From Megalonaias nervosa (Eukaryota; Mollusca; Bivalvia; Unionida; Unionidae), in assembly GCA_016617855.1 (NCBI GenBank), contig JAECUM010004943.1:39429-103428 (forward strand): a stretch of 64,000 bases of DNA. Reading direction: 5' to 3'. Positions 12,164 to 24,700 of the stretch are shown here, one piece after another. The notes below the pieces were generated by a model, which saw nothing but the letters and a program-made list of their open reading frames with translations, was not told the origin of the DNA and did not search any database. Position 1 is the stretch's first letter; the number at the start of each line of letters is the position of its first letter. A program made the translations under genes and the position numbers.

Positions 12164-15100
12164 GTCAATATACTAACATACATTCACTAGTATTCTATTT
12201 TAAAATAAAAGTTTTGCAAAACTCCTGTAATCTTTAAGATAGCAACATCAATGACATAAATAAGTGCTGATAAACAAGTTTACAAGACAATACTGATTAT
12301 AAGATTTGATGAACCAATGGGTTATTTTTTTCCAACATGATAAACAAGGGGAGACAATTATTTTCATTGGTTACATTATTCATGTGGAAACGAGAAATTA
12401 AATGTCTCAAGAATACTGATGTTGCTGAAACAACAACTACTGACATAAATCAACATTATTCCACTGGGGATGGTACATTTAAAATGTAATAAATTGATTA
12501 TACACCACAGTCTTAATGGCAAAACAGTAATATGAACAGAAATCTCATCAGGTGAAGTTCAAAACTTCAGATTAAGCAAGGAGTTTCAGAATTTTTTTAA
12601 AAAAGCTTTTGTATGTCTAAGTATAAAACAGAATAAGTGTTATGTAGAACCAGACCCTCTCTTGTCAATGTTGGGCATAAAGCATGCATATCTTCATCTA
12701 CAGTTGAAATTTGCACTTTTAAAGACACTTTTTAAAATTACTGAAGAGTTATTGCAAACAATTTCTCTATATTGCTAATTAGTTTTTACAAAAATGAGAT
12801 ATAAATTTCCTGGGGACTAGCAGGGATAAGGAAAGCAAACATGTAGAGTCAGTTTTAATTCAAAAATGTTACAGTCATAAATCGACAGATGATTTGCAAT
12901 GACATAAACAGGCATTATTTCATACAGCATATACAGCTGTCCAAAATCACAATGCAAACCATGTTCACAATCAAGTGAACAATGCTGAATGAAATGCATA
13001 CCAAGTTACATAAAATATCGCAAATTTGCAAATAGGAATTAATACAGTAAGCCTTAACCTTTACAGCACCAACAGTGATGACATGCTGTTAGTGCCAATA
13101 AAAAAGACAATTCCAAACTTCAAGTCCCAACACAATCAATACATTCTCCAGTCAGGGCAGATTGTGATATATCCTTCAAAGGTAATTACATGGTGAAAAC
13201 AATATCTTACTTTTAAAAATATTTTGTTTATTGTTTACCTTTTCTTTGTCATTTTAAAACTTGTATAAATTATTTGTCTGGCGAACAAAGTTTTGGTCAT
13301 CACAACTTCCTGACATGAAGAATTATATCCACTGGACACAGAAATGACAAAAATAGTGAGTATCATAAAATCTTCTAAGGCTGTATATGCTGTTATAATA
13401 TATACCTGTGGGAACACTGCATCTTTTAGATGCTGATGCTAATGGCTTTTATTTAAAAAAAAAGAAAGAAAAAAAAAGAACATCATTACTAGAGAAGCTG
13501 GGCTACTCCACAGATGGCCAATGTTGCTTGCATTGGAGTCGAGATACAACTTATTAAATCACATCTGGCATATTGGCATGCTAGCAACTTGCAAGGTGAT
13601 TGACCAGTCAATGTGAAGGCCATATGCAGTGTATAGCACAGCATCAACAATACCTGGTATGTTGGACATTTTCACCAATATAGCATATGGAAGTGTTAGA
13701 ATTGTGACAGGAGACTGTACAATGCCTCCACCAGGACTGATTACAGAACCTGAAACTACAATTTATGGTGTCCAGAGATACTTGACAGCAGCATCCACTT
13801 CAACACTTTTTCAATTTTTTTTAATTTATGGATTTATTTTGAGAAATGCAGTATTTAGATGATGCTGCATAATCAGCCACACAACATATATCAAATAAAT
13901 AATACATGATGCAAGCATTTCTACTTTCACAAAGAAATATGTTTTAGGACTCTGAACTTATCTCAAAATCTGCATTTCAACTATTTAATTGTTTAAATAT
14001 AATGTTTTACATCCCCCCGCCAACTGCTGTAATTCACAAGGGTTTTAGTATTCTTTAATACCTGTCACAGAATTGAAAATAATAACATCTAATTCATCAT
14101 CCACTACAAACTGAAGGGAAGCTTAAGCAATAAAACATCGAACTTAAAAAGGTTTTACCCAATTGTGATATTTAATGGCTTTCCCTTATACAGCATATGG
14201 AAGTGTTAGAACTGTGACAGACTGAACAATTATTAAGTGTCTTTTATAAGCTGAATAGTAAGGTAAATAAAGCAAACAAGCACATGCACACACTGAGGCT
14301 CAAATGGAAGAGAAAACTAGATTTTCTATCATTTTCTTTACCTGCTAGTCAGTATAAAAGCATAGTTACAATGTCATTTTTAGTTTCATGAACAATGTTT
14401 GCAAACTTGAAAAATCGAACTTCTGATATGACTATGCATAATATGAGATAAATTAGGATAATATATTTCCAAAGCAACAGTTTGAATACATTAGGAGTCC
14501 ATGATAATGCCATCAGATATGAATGTTGTTTACACATTATTTGTTGAGTACAAATATTGATAGGTCTTGCTCAGACTATGTAAAACATTTTCCTGTCGAT
14601 TGCTTTGTTAAATAATTATTTTACAAGTATATTAATTAACATTTAAACTTGAAATGCCTTAATAAACTGCCAAACTATCTGCATGTAAGTTACATACAGT
14701 GCAAGTTTATGTCTAGTGCAAAATCTATATTTGACAGCTTGGAGTGCTTTTTGGATAAGAATTTTCACTGGAATTGCCACCAAAATAAATACATTTCTCT
14801 GCCCATATATGAAAATATTAGTTCAAAGGGATGTCTTACATTGACTGGAAAATCACAAAAATGACTGAAATAAAGTGCAAACAGTACATGTTTCTTTACA
14901 GCTACCAAAGTTAATGTCCAAGTACTGTTATCACCCATGATCAAACAGGGCATATTTATCTCCCTTTTCCAACCGGACAATCAGCATGTAACTAGATGAA
15001 GATGATGAAGTAGCAATTTGCCAATAAAAATTAAACATGCTAACCCCTATTATGCAACATCTATCCATCCCTGTATCTTGTAAAACTGACATTATATTCC

Positions 15101-15178
15101 AAGATCAAATGGAAATACACAGAGACAACGTATAAAGACTGAACCTTTTTTTTTTTTTTAGAGATAAGTTGGTTAACA
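12164..15178. other. intergenic DNA downstream of the GDI gene
   Basis: No gene is recognised on either strand. A short phrase (CATATGGAAGTGTTAGAA) occurs at about 13,684 and again at 14,194, suggesting a small duplication. A-rich runs occur near 13,455-13,480. Part of this interval may be GDI 3' UTR if a distal poly(A) site is used. Confidence 0.4.
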
Positions 15179-15184
15179 TTTATT
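15179..15184 (-). terminator. candidate poly(A) signal for the GDI gene
   Basis: TTTATT on the plus strand is AATAAA on the minus strand, about 440 bases past the GDI stop codon. About 20 bases further on there is an A-run on the minus strand (T-run at 15,148-15,159), near where cleavage would be expected. Other sites could be used further downstream. Confidence 0.4.
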
Positions 15185-15619
15185 GTTCATTTTTTCTGCA
15201 CATAGAAAATACTTACAAGTATTATACTTGATGTGGTACAGCGTAGAATACTTAATTCAAGTACATTCATTGAAAGAATGTCAAATAAAGTTTAGATTAA
15301 TCAAGTAGAGAAAGTAGAGAATATAAAATTTTCAAATAATTTTAAACTTGAATCCTTTCTATCAGCCCTAGCATAGAGAAAGGAATGTCACCAAAATACT
15401 GTGCTGAAAATACATGTGAAAATCATAGCAGCCCCTCCAATCCTGAATCTAAGCTTTACTTACACAATTCATATCTACAAGCCAAATGTTCACAAGACTG
15501 ATGATTGGAACCATTAGACATTGCAGTCCATTATCAGAAGCTGAGAGGCAGTAACATGGCATAAAGGTATTTGTGTACAGTAATATACATTGATTAACAT
15601 CAAATTCCCTCGATTCATA

Positions 15620-15754
15620 TCACATGTCATCCTCTGTTTTCTTTATTTTGGAGAAGTCAAAGGGCTTTCCATCAATAATTTCATAAATTTTTAAGACATC
15701 CAGACATGTGGTTTCAAAGTGTGAGGTGGCATCATAGGAGCTGCTAATATACAC
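15620..15754 (-). CDS. Gdi: GDI exon 11 (C terminus and stop)
   Basis: Residues 397-440. It opens after a TTTCAG acceptor with [19 protein letters not shown], the conserved last block of GDI, and ends KKTEDDM then TGA. The tail is a few residues shorter than in vertebrate GDIs, in line with the 440-residue total. Confidence 0.93.
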   Translation of the reverse strand: MYISSSYDATSHFETTCLDVLKIYEIIDGKPFDFSKIKKTEDDM

Positions 15755-18700
15755 CTGAAATAAAAATGAAAGAGTGCTAGATTACTTTAAGATTATGGGA
15801 GCTTCCTCCTTCTCATGATTCTAGGTTAGTCCCTAACATACAGTCCCCAACCCCATCCCTCAATGAACATTAACCCATTTTATTCTGTTTACCAATTTCA
15901 ACTGCAGTGCCTGATTCCTGAGAAGCAACTCTAAATACATTGTGGTAAAACGGAGCATCATACAGCAGCAGCAACAGAAATTGTGATGACCTTCACCAGG
16001 TTTACTAAAAATGTTGTAACATTGTTATTTCTTTTTTAAAGTATATATAAAACTATGTATCTCTGAAAAGGTAATAAAATTTGCAACACAGTGATATATG
16101 TTTTGTTATCATTTACCAATGTACATGCTCACAACTGTATTCTGAAATATGACTTGAAAGAAGAAAAAAAAAAAACAAATTAAAAAACTTACCATGATGT
16201 TCAGTGAATCTTTTGTCAATGAAGATGAATGAAATGCTCTAAATAGTATGCAAATAAAATAAAGATAATTCTATTTCTAGTATTTTGGTCCAAATTTGAA
16301 GTTTCTAGCACTGTTAGTTCAAAAGTTATAATAATTTTACTAAAATTGGACAACAAAACACCTGGAGTAATTTGTTTACTTCACATTCTAAAACATGTAC
16401 TTCAGCGTGCAGTTTCTCCTGAAAACTTGTCACAAATTAATCCTAGAAATCTTTCAGTAAGATAAAGGTAATTAATCAGTACAATTTTTGTCCAAATTTT
16501 TAAGTCCACATCATCACTATGTCAGTAATAACAATAAAATAAAATCATGGCTGCAGCCGAGGTGAAAAATCATTCCGGACCCATTCCTCTTGAAAGCCTT
16601 CAAAGTCAGCTTCATTCTCCGAATCACTGTCGAAAAGTGCATGAAGCCATGCATCATCTCTTTCATCAACTTGATTCAATTCTAACCCATCATTTAAGTC
16701 AATATTATCATCAGAATCATCCAAATCGTCAACTTCAATGTTGCTACCCTCACTATCAATATCCATGTTTACATCTGAGTTGTCGTCCATTTTATCGATT
16801 GATTTTCAAGCCAACAATTTCTTTTCCAACCACGTTTTTTAAAAAAAATTTCACTGCGCATGTGTGTTTTAATCTTTTCCTGTGTTGGTGAAGAAGTACA
16901 CAAATATTTGTGATGTATAACACGTGTTTCTAAAGACGCTATACACATACGTAGTAGAGTATGACCATAGTTGTATTCAGGATAAAATGGGATACTACGA
17001 CCACAGGCGTATTCAGGATAGAATGAGGTATTATGCCCGTAGTCGCATTCAGGATAAAATGGGTTAATAGGTCCACTGGACTCATTGGCTTTCCACATAA
17101 AGGTCTTGGAGCATTAATTATATCAGTCCTTTTCATATAAAATGGACAAAGTTTTTAAACAGTAAGTCTTGAGGACTCCCAAGGTTTCTGAATGGGGATC
17201 CCTCAAGAACAACTCAAAGTCAGGGATGCAGTTTTCCTGCTTCTAGGTAAATATATGCCCTAAGTGACTAGATCATGTCTTTTCCCTTTCCCCTACTGTT
17301 CTTCTATAAAACAATGTTGTTTACTATGAAACCAGAATAGCGATCACAATAGTTGTACTGGTGTAAATGAGAAAGTTCCTACACCCAGTTCTCAAGAAAT
17401 ATCACAGACTGTCTGCACCTAGGTTGAGGCAGAATAAATTGATTTTTGGGGTCAAATGGACAATGGTCACAATCACTGCAGAATTGTTGGGCTCATATAA
17501 GGTTTCCAGTTAAGAACTTACCTTGTTCTGCTTGCCATCATCTATGGGCTGATACAGGTCACTAACAGTCACAAATCTGGAGAAAAAAAAGAGAGAAGAA
17601 ACCTGCAAGATTAAATCAGTGTTGTTTTTGTCATTGTGACTAAAAGAAATTTTCTGAACACACAAGCAAATAATAAGTTTTATGATAGTGGAAGCACGAC
17701 CATAGGAAATGTCGACTTAAGAGCAAAAGCTGTGAACTTATTAAGTTGCTGATAATTCAATTATCTTACTGTAAGCTCAATAGAGAGAAAATAGTCAATA
17801 TAATATCTCGACACCCACACTGTGAATTTTACGATTTCTTCTTATCCAAACAATCGTAAATTGATTTCATTTAAATTTCATCAAGCTACTAAAATCAATT
17901 TGTTATTGATTCTTACATCTCTAGATAAGAATTTAATAAACTGTGTGATTTACTTCATGGCTTTTAAAAAAATGATGGGATATTTTGTGAACACTGCAAA
18001 CCACAAACAGTTTTACGCTTCCATACTGAGCCTTACCAGTAGTCAAGCCTATTTCAATTATGTGGCTCAGTTTAAGAGTATTCTCACAGTGATCAAGTGC
18101 TATTGTTTCACAAATATGTACTAAGCATCTGGAACTTGATCCTGTAGCATAGTTTATATTGATCAAACATGCCATTGTACAACATGGACTGTGTTTACTG
18201 CAAAAGCAATATGATGAATACTTTGGATTAAATATTTATAATTGTTTGTTGTGCATAATTTGTTGTAGTTGTTATAGGGTTTAATGTCATTTTTAAGCAC
18301 AAGATAGGCTATACATGGTGGCTTGTATAGATGGTGGAGGAAGAATTCGGGAAAACCCCAGAAAGAACCACCAACCCACGAGAAGCTACCGGCAAGCTTT
18401 CTCACATACCCACATTGGATTAGCCCTAGACTCGAACCCACGCAGAGAGAGGTGAGATGGCAGTGATCCGTAATGGTGAGCGCTTTTGACCACTCTGGGC
18501 CCCCGTGCATAATATGAATGCATTATAACCTTTCATAATGTGCTTTAGTTGATCTGTCCATGCAAAATATGCAAATATACCACTTATTAAGAGTTCTGTT
18601 ATGATCGTTAATAAAAGCAGATGACATCAGTCAGAGCCATTCTCTACACACAGCAACAGATATCTGTCACTTCGTTGAAGTATCTCTGGACATTTTTTCG

Positions 18701-21700
18701 ATGCAGCTTTTGTGGACATGACTTCCAGGCAGTCTGTATTCACATTACTTTCATGCAGTCTCTATGGGCATTACATGTAAACAGTCTTTATGAGCATTAT
18801 TCCTGGCAGTTTTTGTAGGCATTACTTCCCTTCAGTCTCTATTAATATTATTTCCATGCTGTCTCAATGGGCATATAAACAAGTCCTGCCCATTTATTCC
18901 TGTCTTGCAGTAAATGGCATCCACAAACAAATTTACCTTAATACTGAATGGCTGATTGTGTTTTTACCAAATCTTTCTGGACTAAGCTAGGAGAGGGGAT
19001 GGGATGCCTGTTACAGATATTTCAAGAGTTCAGTCATTGTTGTTTGTTTTTTTTCCCCCATTATTTTCTGAAATATGATTAGATGATAAGGACTTTTATT
19101 ATTTTTAAGTCTGGTGACAAAAATCCCTCATTCTTTTTAACCTCTTGATCTATTACATATAGTATGGTGGTACAAATTTAGACAATTAATCTCTTGATAT
19201 CTGCATCAAGCATATGCTAAGCAAAAAATTACTTTTGCTCTATTGGTCCTAGAAGATCCAGGGCGACCTGCACCTCTCTTTCTGGATTATCAGTCTCCAC
19301 ATGCGTGCTGACGATAGCCAGGAAGAAGTTTTTGGCTGCTACATTATGGGCATAGGATACACAGCCTACATAGATATCTGCAAAATAAATATAATGCAAT
19401 GTGTCAAATATGTTCTTTCAACAAGTTAAACCTAGCTAAACTGATGGCTCCCACCACAAAACCTTGTGCATTTTACTGCATAAACAATCCTTTCCCCGAT
19501 TCAGACAGTGAGTGTGTGTTAAGAATCAAAAGATTAAATTGACATTACGTGTCTCGCAGTTGTGACTACATATAATGTACAGTACAAATATATCAGAAAA
19601 CACAATTTTCATACTATTAATTTTAACCCCTCCCACATACCACAAGGAAGGAGCCAAAATAAAACCCCTCATGCAGATAATTTTATACAGACAGGAAGTC
19701 TAGCAAGTTTAGTGACTCCCCACTCTACCACAATTTATAAACATGTGAATAGACAGATTGAGACATGGTATTACAGTATCTCCAAGATGAAAGTGTATGA
19801 ATGGACAGAATAGTTTGTGTAGCTTAAGATGAAACAGCTTCTATTTACTGGGATCATTTCTGGTGGTTGTAATTTCCATTCAAAGACAGTGAATTTTATT
19901 TTGAAATATCCCAATCAAAGCTATTCAATCTAACCTGCCAGAATTTTTCCCTCATTCCATTCATATCCCTAACATGTGCTACTAGATAAGAACTGTAATT
20001 TTAACTTTTACTGACCATAAATGACTTAATCACACAATCAAATGGAACTGTTTATTAGTGCATTTAATCATAAAATTACTCCTCTCCAGCTAGAATGGGG
20101 CAAATCTGGTGAAAATAAGGGAGAAGTGGCTGTAAAAAGTTCAAAATAGTAACTTTAAACTTGTGTTTTGTTTAATTTCATGCCAGATTATTAAAATGAT
20201 CTTGAAAAAATATTAAAATCCCCAAAAATGTAACTTTTCTTGTACTGCTTCACCACATTTGTTGAATAATAACACAGCAACCTGAAAAATAGGTTCTAGT
20301 CAAAAATTGGCAACATCTTCCATAGCAACATTCCGTTATCATATGTCTGTATGATGAAATATTGGACAAAATTTTTCATCAAAAAATTAGCACCAAAATT
20401 TACTTTAGAACATATGATGTCTATTACTATCTTTCCACCATCCTCTATAAGGTATAATTGACACAAAAGTCAATGTTTTACTTTGATTATTAATGCATTA
20501 TAATGAAACAAAATGTAATGGGGATGAAATCATGAAATAAGTACATGGCAAAGTGAACTTCACCTTTTGCACTTGTCTGTTGGAATGACAGACTCTAAGG
20601 TGACTATTTTGCCCAATATCCTCCCCCCACCCAACTGGGCATGGATTCTACAAGCATTCAGTTTCTACAATGCATGTGCATTGTCAAAAAGCCGACAAGA
20701 GCAGACAGCTCCCTATTTTCATAAAGGTATATGTATTCCTTCCTTAATCAGAACATTTTTTTACTACCTGTTTAGACAGTTGATAGTACATATAGGTAAA
20801 GGTCGATTTACACATTTTGTGCTTTAAACTGCTTAGAGTCAACACATGGCCCAAGATTTGTCTGCCAGGATGTGCTTGTTCTAGCTTGAAATACAAAATC
20901 CCTTTTTTTTTTTTTTTTACTAATGTTCTTTGAATGAACCAAATCAGGTGTTTTTACGCCATTCTATTTCATGTATTTTTTTAAAAATGGAAAATGAAAT
21001 GTGGTTTTAAAAGTTGGCTGATTTATTCCTGCTTGGTAAATATGCTGTTTGCCTCCTATCCTTTAATTTAATTCAGTCTGAAATTAACGTTATGATCACT
21101 GGGCACATTTATTCCGATATCATCTGTAAGTAACAAATGAATTATAATGCAACCTAAATTTATATTCTGTCTGACAAATAAACATATTAATTGGTTTCAT
21201 ATTAAGAACTTGTTATAAAAAGGCTATATTTTCAAAGCAAGATCACAGCAACAACAGTAACTTCTACCACCTCTACTACTAAAATGCAACTTCTCTACAA
21301 AACAAGAACAAAATAAAGTAAATAACCTTGATTTAAAACATAGCTTCTTCTATTATAAAGGAACACCTGAAATTACACCGCAACAAACATGAGTAATGTT
21401 GACTAGAAGGTTAGAAACTACAAGCCAGTGTTAAAAATTCCAAAAATACCCATGTTGTGAGGAAAAGTACCGTTCCAATTTTATTGTTAGAACCATCCAT
21501 TATATATTAATAATGATGGCCTTAATTAAATTAATTGGATTTCAAAATGGATAAATACATATTCCTAAATATCATATACAGATAGCAAGGAAACTGAAAT
21601 AAAAGACTAATCATTATCAGCATAAAGACATGGTTACATAGCAATCACGCGAAAACTGTATGTGTGTGTACGTGTTTGAGAGAGATCGAGATCAGCATAA

Positions 21701-24700
21701 GGACATTGTTACATAGCATTCATGGGAAATGCAAGTCAATGTGTGTGAGAGAGAGACAGAGAGAGCAAAAGAGAGTGTGAGACTGATTACCATGTTTCCT
21801 ATTAACTTGGTTCTGTGGTATGATGATCTGACTGGACAAGGAATCATTCGTATGAGGTATTGGATGGTTCAAAATACATATTATTCTTATCACCTGTGGA
21901 GAAAGCAAATTTTTTAGTAAACTATGTTTCTCCAAAAATACTTACATAATCATATTACATTAGGAATATTAGCCTGCTACCTCGCGAATCCAGCTCAACT
22001 AAAAGATAAAAATTCATCTTTCCCTGTCAAGATCAATAAACAAAGGGCAATCACTCTTGCCCATTACCTCCCCTTTATACCAACACATGTCACCAGTTTT
22101 TAGCTGAGCGAGATACTAATGAGGATGCTCGCATGGCTGGGTGGTTGGGAGGGTTTTTAAGTAATGTGATTGTTAAGTATTCTCGGAGAAACATAATTTA
22201 CCTAAAAATTTGCTTTCTCCTTCAATATGTTCCCCAATCACATTACATTAGGAGAATAAGTAATAGGAGGGGAGGATATCCTGTGTTCTGACTCACAGAG
22301 ATAGCTCGAAACTTTACAGCAGTAAGCTACGTAAGGCAACTCTGATCTGGTGAAACGTCAGAGTACACTAAGCATACAAACCACTTCAGCCTCGAAGAAA
22401 GGGGCTGAAGGGTGATATGTGTTCTGGCTCAGACCGAAAGGAAGAAGCATTTGCGTGTGCCACAACCTGTCTCTGTGCACTTCAAGTTAGTGTTTGTGAA
22501 TGCGAACAGGATCATGCACGGCAGCTGTTCTTGACCTGGCTATGGAAGAGATCAAGCAAGTGAAGAATGTTTCACTACTGACAGATGATAATGAATTTTG
22601 GGCTATGAATCCCAATGGTACCATGAGAACCATCGAACCCTCCGATCTGGACAGATGGGAATTTGGGTCAACATAAAGGGGTATGCAGCTCTCTTACCCT
22701 GCATGCAGAAGCTAAAGATATCAGGAAACATGATCTGTATGATAGAGTCTTTAACGAAGTGTACGCTATAAGTTTGAAGGGATCTGAATCGAGCCATGTT
22801 AAAACCCAGGATTGGATCCAACTGGTTGATTGAGACCAATATTATCTAAAAGATCCAATAGGTCTCTATTCCTTCCAAAAACATGTTTGCCATGATGCCA
22901 GAATGTGTCCAAAATCATTGGACGGTAGCCTTTGGTAGCGATTGGGGCCCAACTGTTTCTCCTTAGCCTGAGAAAAGTCGGCCAGTTTTGGGACAGAGGC
23001 ATGCAGGTATGATGTAGTTGGTATGGCATCAGTCCTTGACAATATGCCACTTTCCTGCATGAGCCTTCAGAGTTGATGGTCTTCTTACTCTCAAGATTCT
23101 CTCCACAATCAAAGGTTTGAATTGTTTAACTTGCAAGGCTTTCCTGGTATGTGTTGAGCATGCAGAAGAAGAGGACGGTCCGGGCAGGGAAGGATCACCC
23201 ATGACGGTGGATGCTGGAGAAGATTCGGGTTGGTTGGAATCTTCCTGGGTATCTATTGCTGTAAAGAGTAGACCAGTGACCCAGGGCTTGTCCCATCGGA
23301 GACGGGCTATCAGAATCATCTTGCCATTCTGACCCCGTAACTTCTGGGTTATTTCCAGTATCAGCACTGTGGGAGGAGAGGTGAAGGCCCATAACCCCTC
23401 CCAAATGATTGATAGTGCATCCATGGTCCAAGTTTCTGGGTCTGGAACTGGAGATATGAAGGTGGGTAGCTTGGGATTCCACCTTCTTGCCAACAGATTG
23501 ATCATCGAATGCCCCTGAAGTGCGCAAACTGAAGTGAAGACTGATTGATAGAGAGACCATTCCATGTGAAAGATGTGACCACCTCTGGATTGATTCTTGG
23601 CCAAGACAAAGATGTTGCTGGGAATCTGATTTGTATGTTGATATGGAGATTGTTGCACCCATGTAGAAAACTCCAAATCAGAACACACGGGTTGAGTGAT
23701 TTGGTGCCTCCCTGTTTGAGGAGATAGGTCACCACTACAGAGTTGCCAGACTGAATGAGAAGCATTATCACCTCTGAGTTGATCTTTTCAGAAATGAAAG
23801 GTACTGATGACAACCTTCATTTCTAGGATGTTGATGTGTAGAGGCCATTCCCCTGGCTCCCAGATGTTGCTGACGGTAATGAAGGTCAGCAACAGGTGGA
23901 CACCTTCACCGTGTGCACTAGCGGTGGTACCTACCATTATTTCTGCCTGGGGGTCCTTCAGTAGGATTCCAATTATCAGCTGACTTGGATTGCCCCACTG
24001 ACATGGGAATGATCGAATCTTGGGTGTGATCATGACTGTTTGATTATGGGGACATAAAATGGGACACCAACGTGCTTTCAAGGTCTGCATAAAGGGACGG
24101 TCAAGCGGGATCAAGTCCGCTGCTGTATATCATGAACTGAGGAGTTGCAAGTACTCTCCTGATGAAATCAGAGTCCTGTTGGAAATGGACTCGACAAGTT
24201 CAAAGATTCTGGTAACATGAACACAAGGGGGTCACACCAAATTCCAGTTGGTTAAGAACTCCATACCCAGATGGACGAAGGTCCGACTTCCCCAGTTTGC
24301 TAAAAGCCAAGATAATGTAGGACAGAAAGATTGTTCCCGCCTTGAAGTAGGATAGAACTTACCATGTATTTCTGTAAGATGCCGCCAAGGTACGCTGCCA
24401 TCGATATTGATAATGTTGGCCAGAACAGGGAAACGATGCAAGCCCAGATTATGTTCATTCTAAAGGGAAGAATGGTGGATAGATAAATGGTGTGGCAGTA
24501 AGCGAAACGGAGAAACTTGCAAGAGACGGAGTGGATAGGGATATGAAAGTATGCGCCTGACGGAGGCGAATTGACCTTGTTGTCTCCATCTCGAATTGGG
24601 TGAGGCAACTCGAGTCGATGGTGGGCCACTACTATTTGCTTTCTGAAAAAGAAACAGCCTTGAGTAAAACACTGGAGGTTGTGGACTTTGCACAAGCTCC

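Larger units (their letters stand above)
15870..17067 (-). mobile_element. piggyBac-type element with TTAA flanks, internally deleted
   Basis: TTAA stands at 15,870-15,873 and 17,064-17,067. Inside them the termini are inverted: CCCATTTTATTCTG on the left and, read from the right, CCCATTTTATCCTG, with 13 of 14 matching. TTAA targets and CCC-starting termini are hallmarks of piggyBac elements. The element is 1,190 bases, too short for a full transposase, and only an acidic N-terminal segment is open (separate entry). Three 36-bp repeats at about 16,962-17,063 make up the right subterminal region. It is therefore a non-autonomous derivative, transcribed in the same sense as GDI. Confidence 0.8.
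15755..17521 (-). other. GDI intron 10
   Basis: Bounded by GTAAGT and TTTCAG. Most of it (15,874-17,063) is a piggyBac-type element; the rest is AT-rich with no feature seen. Confidence 0.85.

Noticed and set aside
16769..17098. 109-codon minus-strand frame with FYPE repeats
   Set aside because: It is the translation of the 36-bp terminal repeats of the piggyBac derivative and lies upstream of that element's own start codon.
23117..23332. 71-codon plus-strand frame inside the DIRS element
   Set aside because: It is the antisense shadow of the DIRS RNase H to recombinase linker region.
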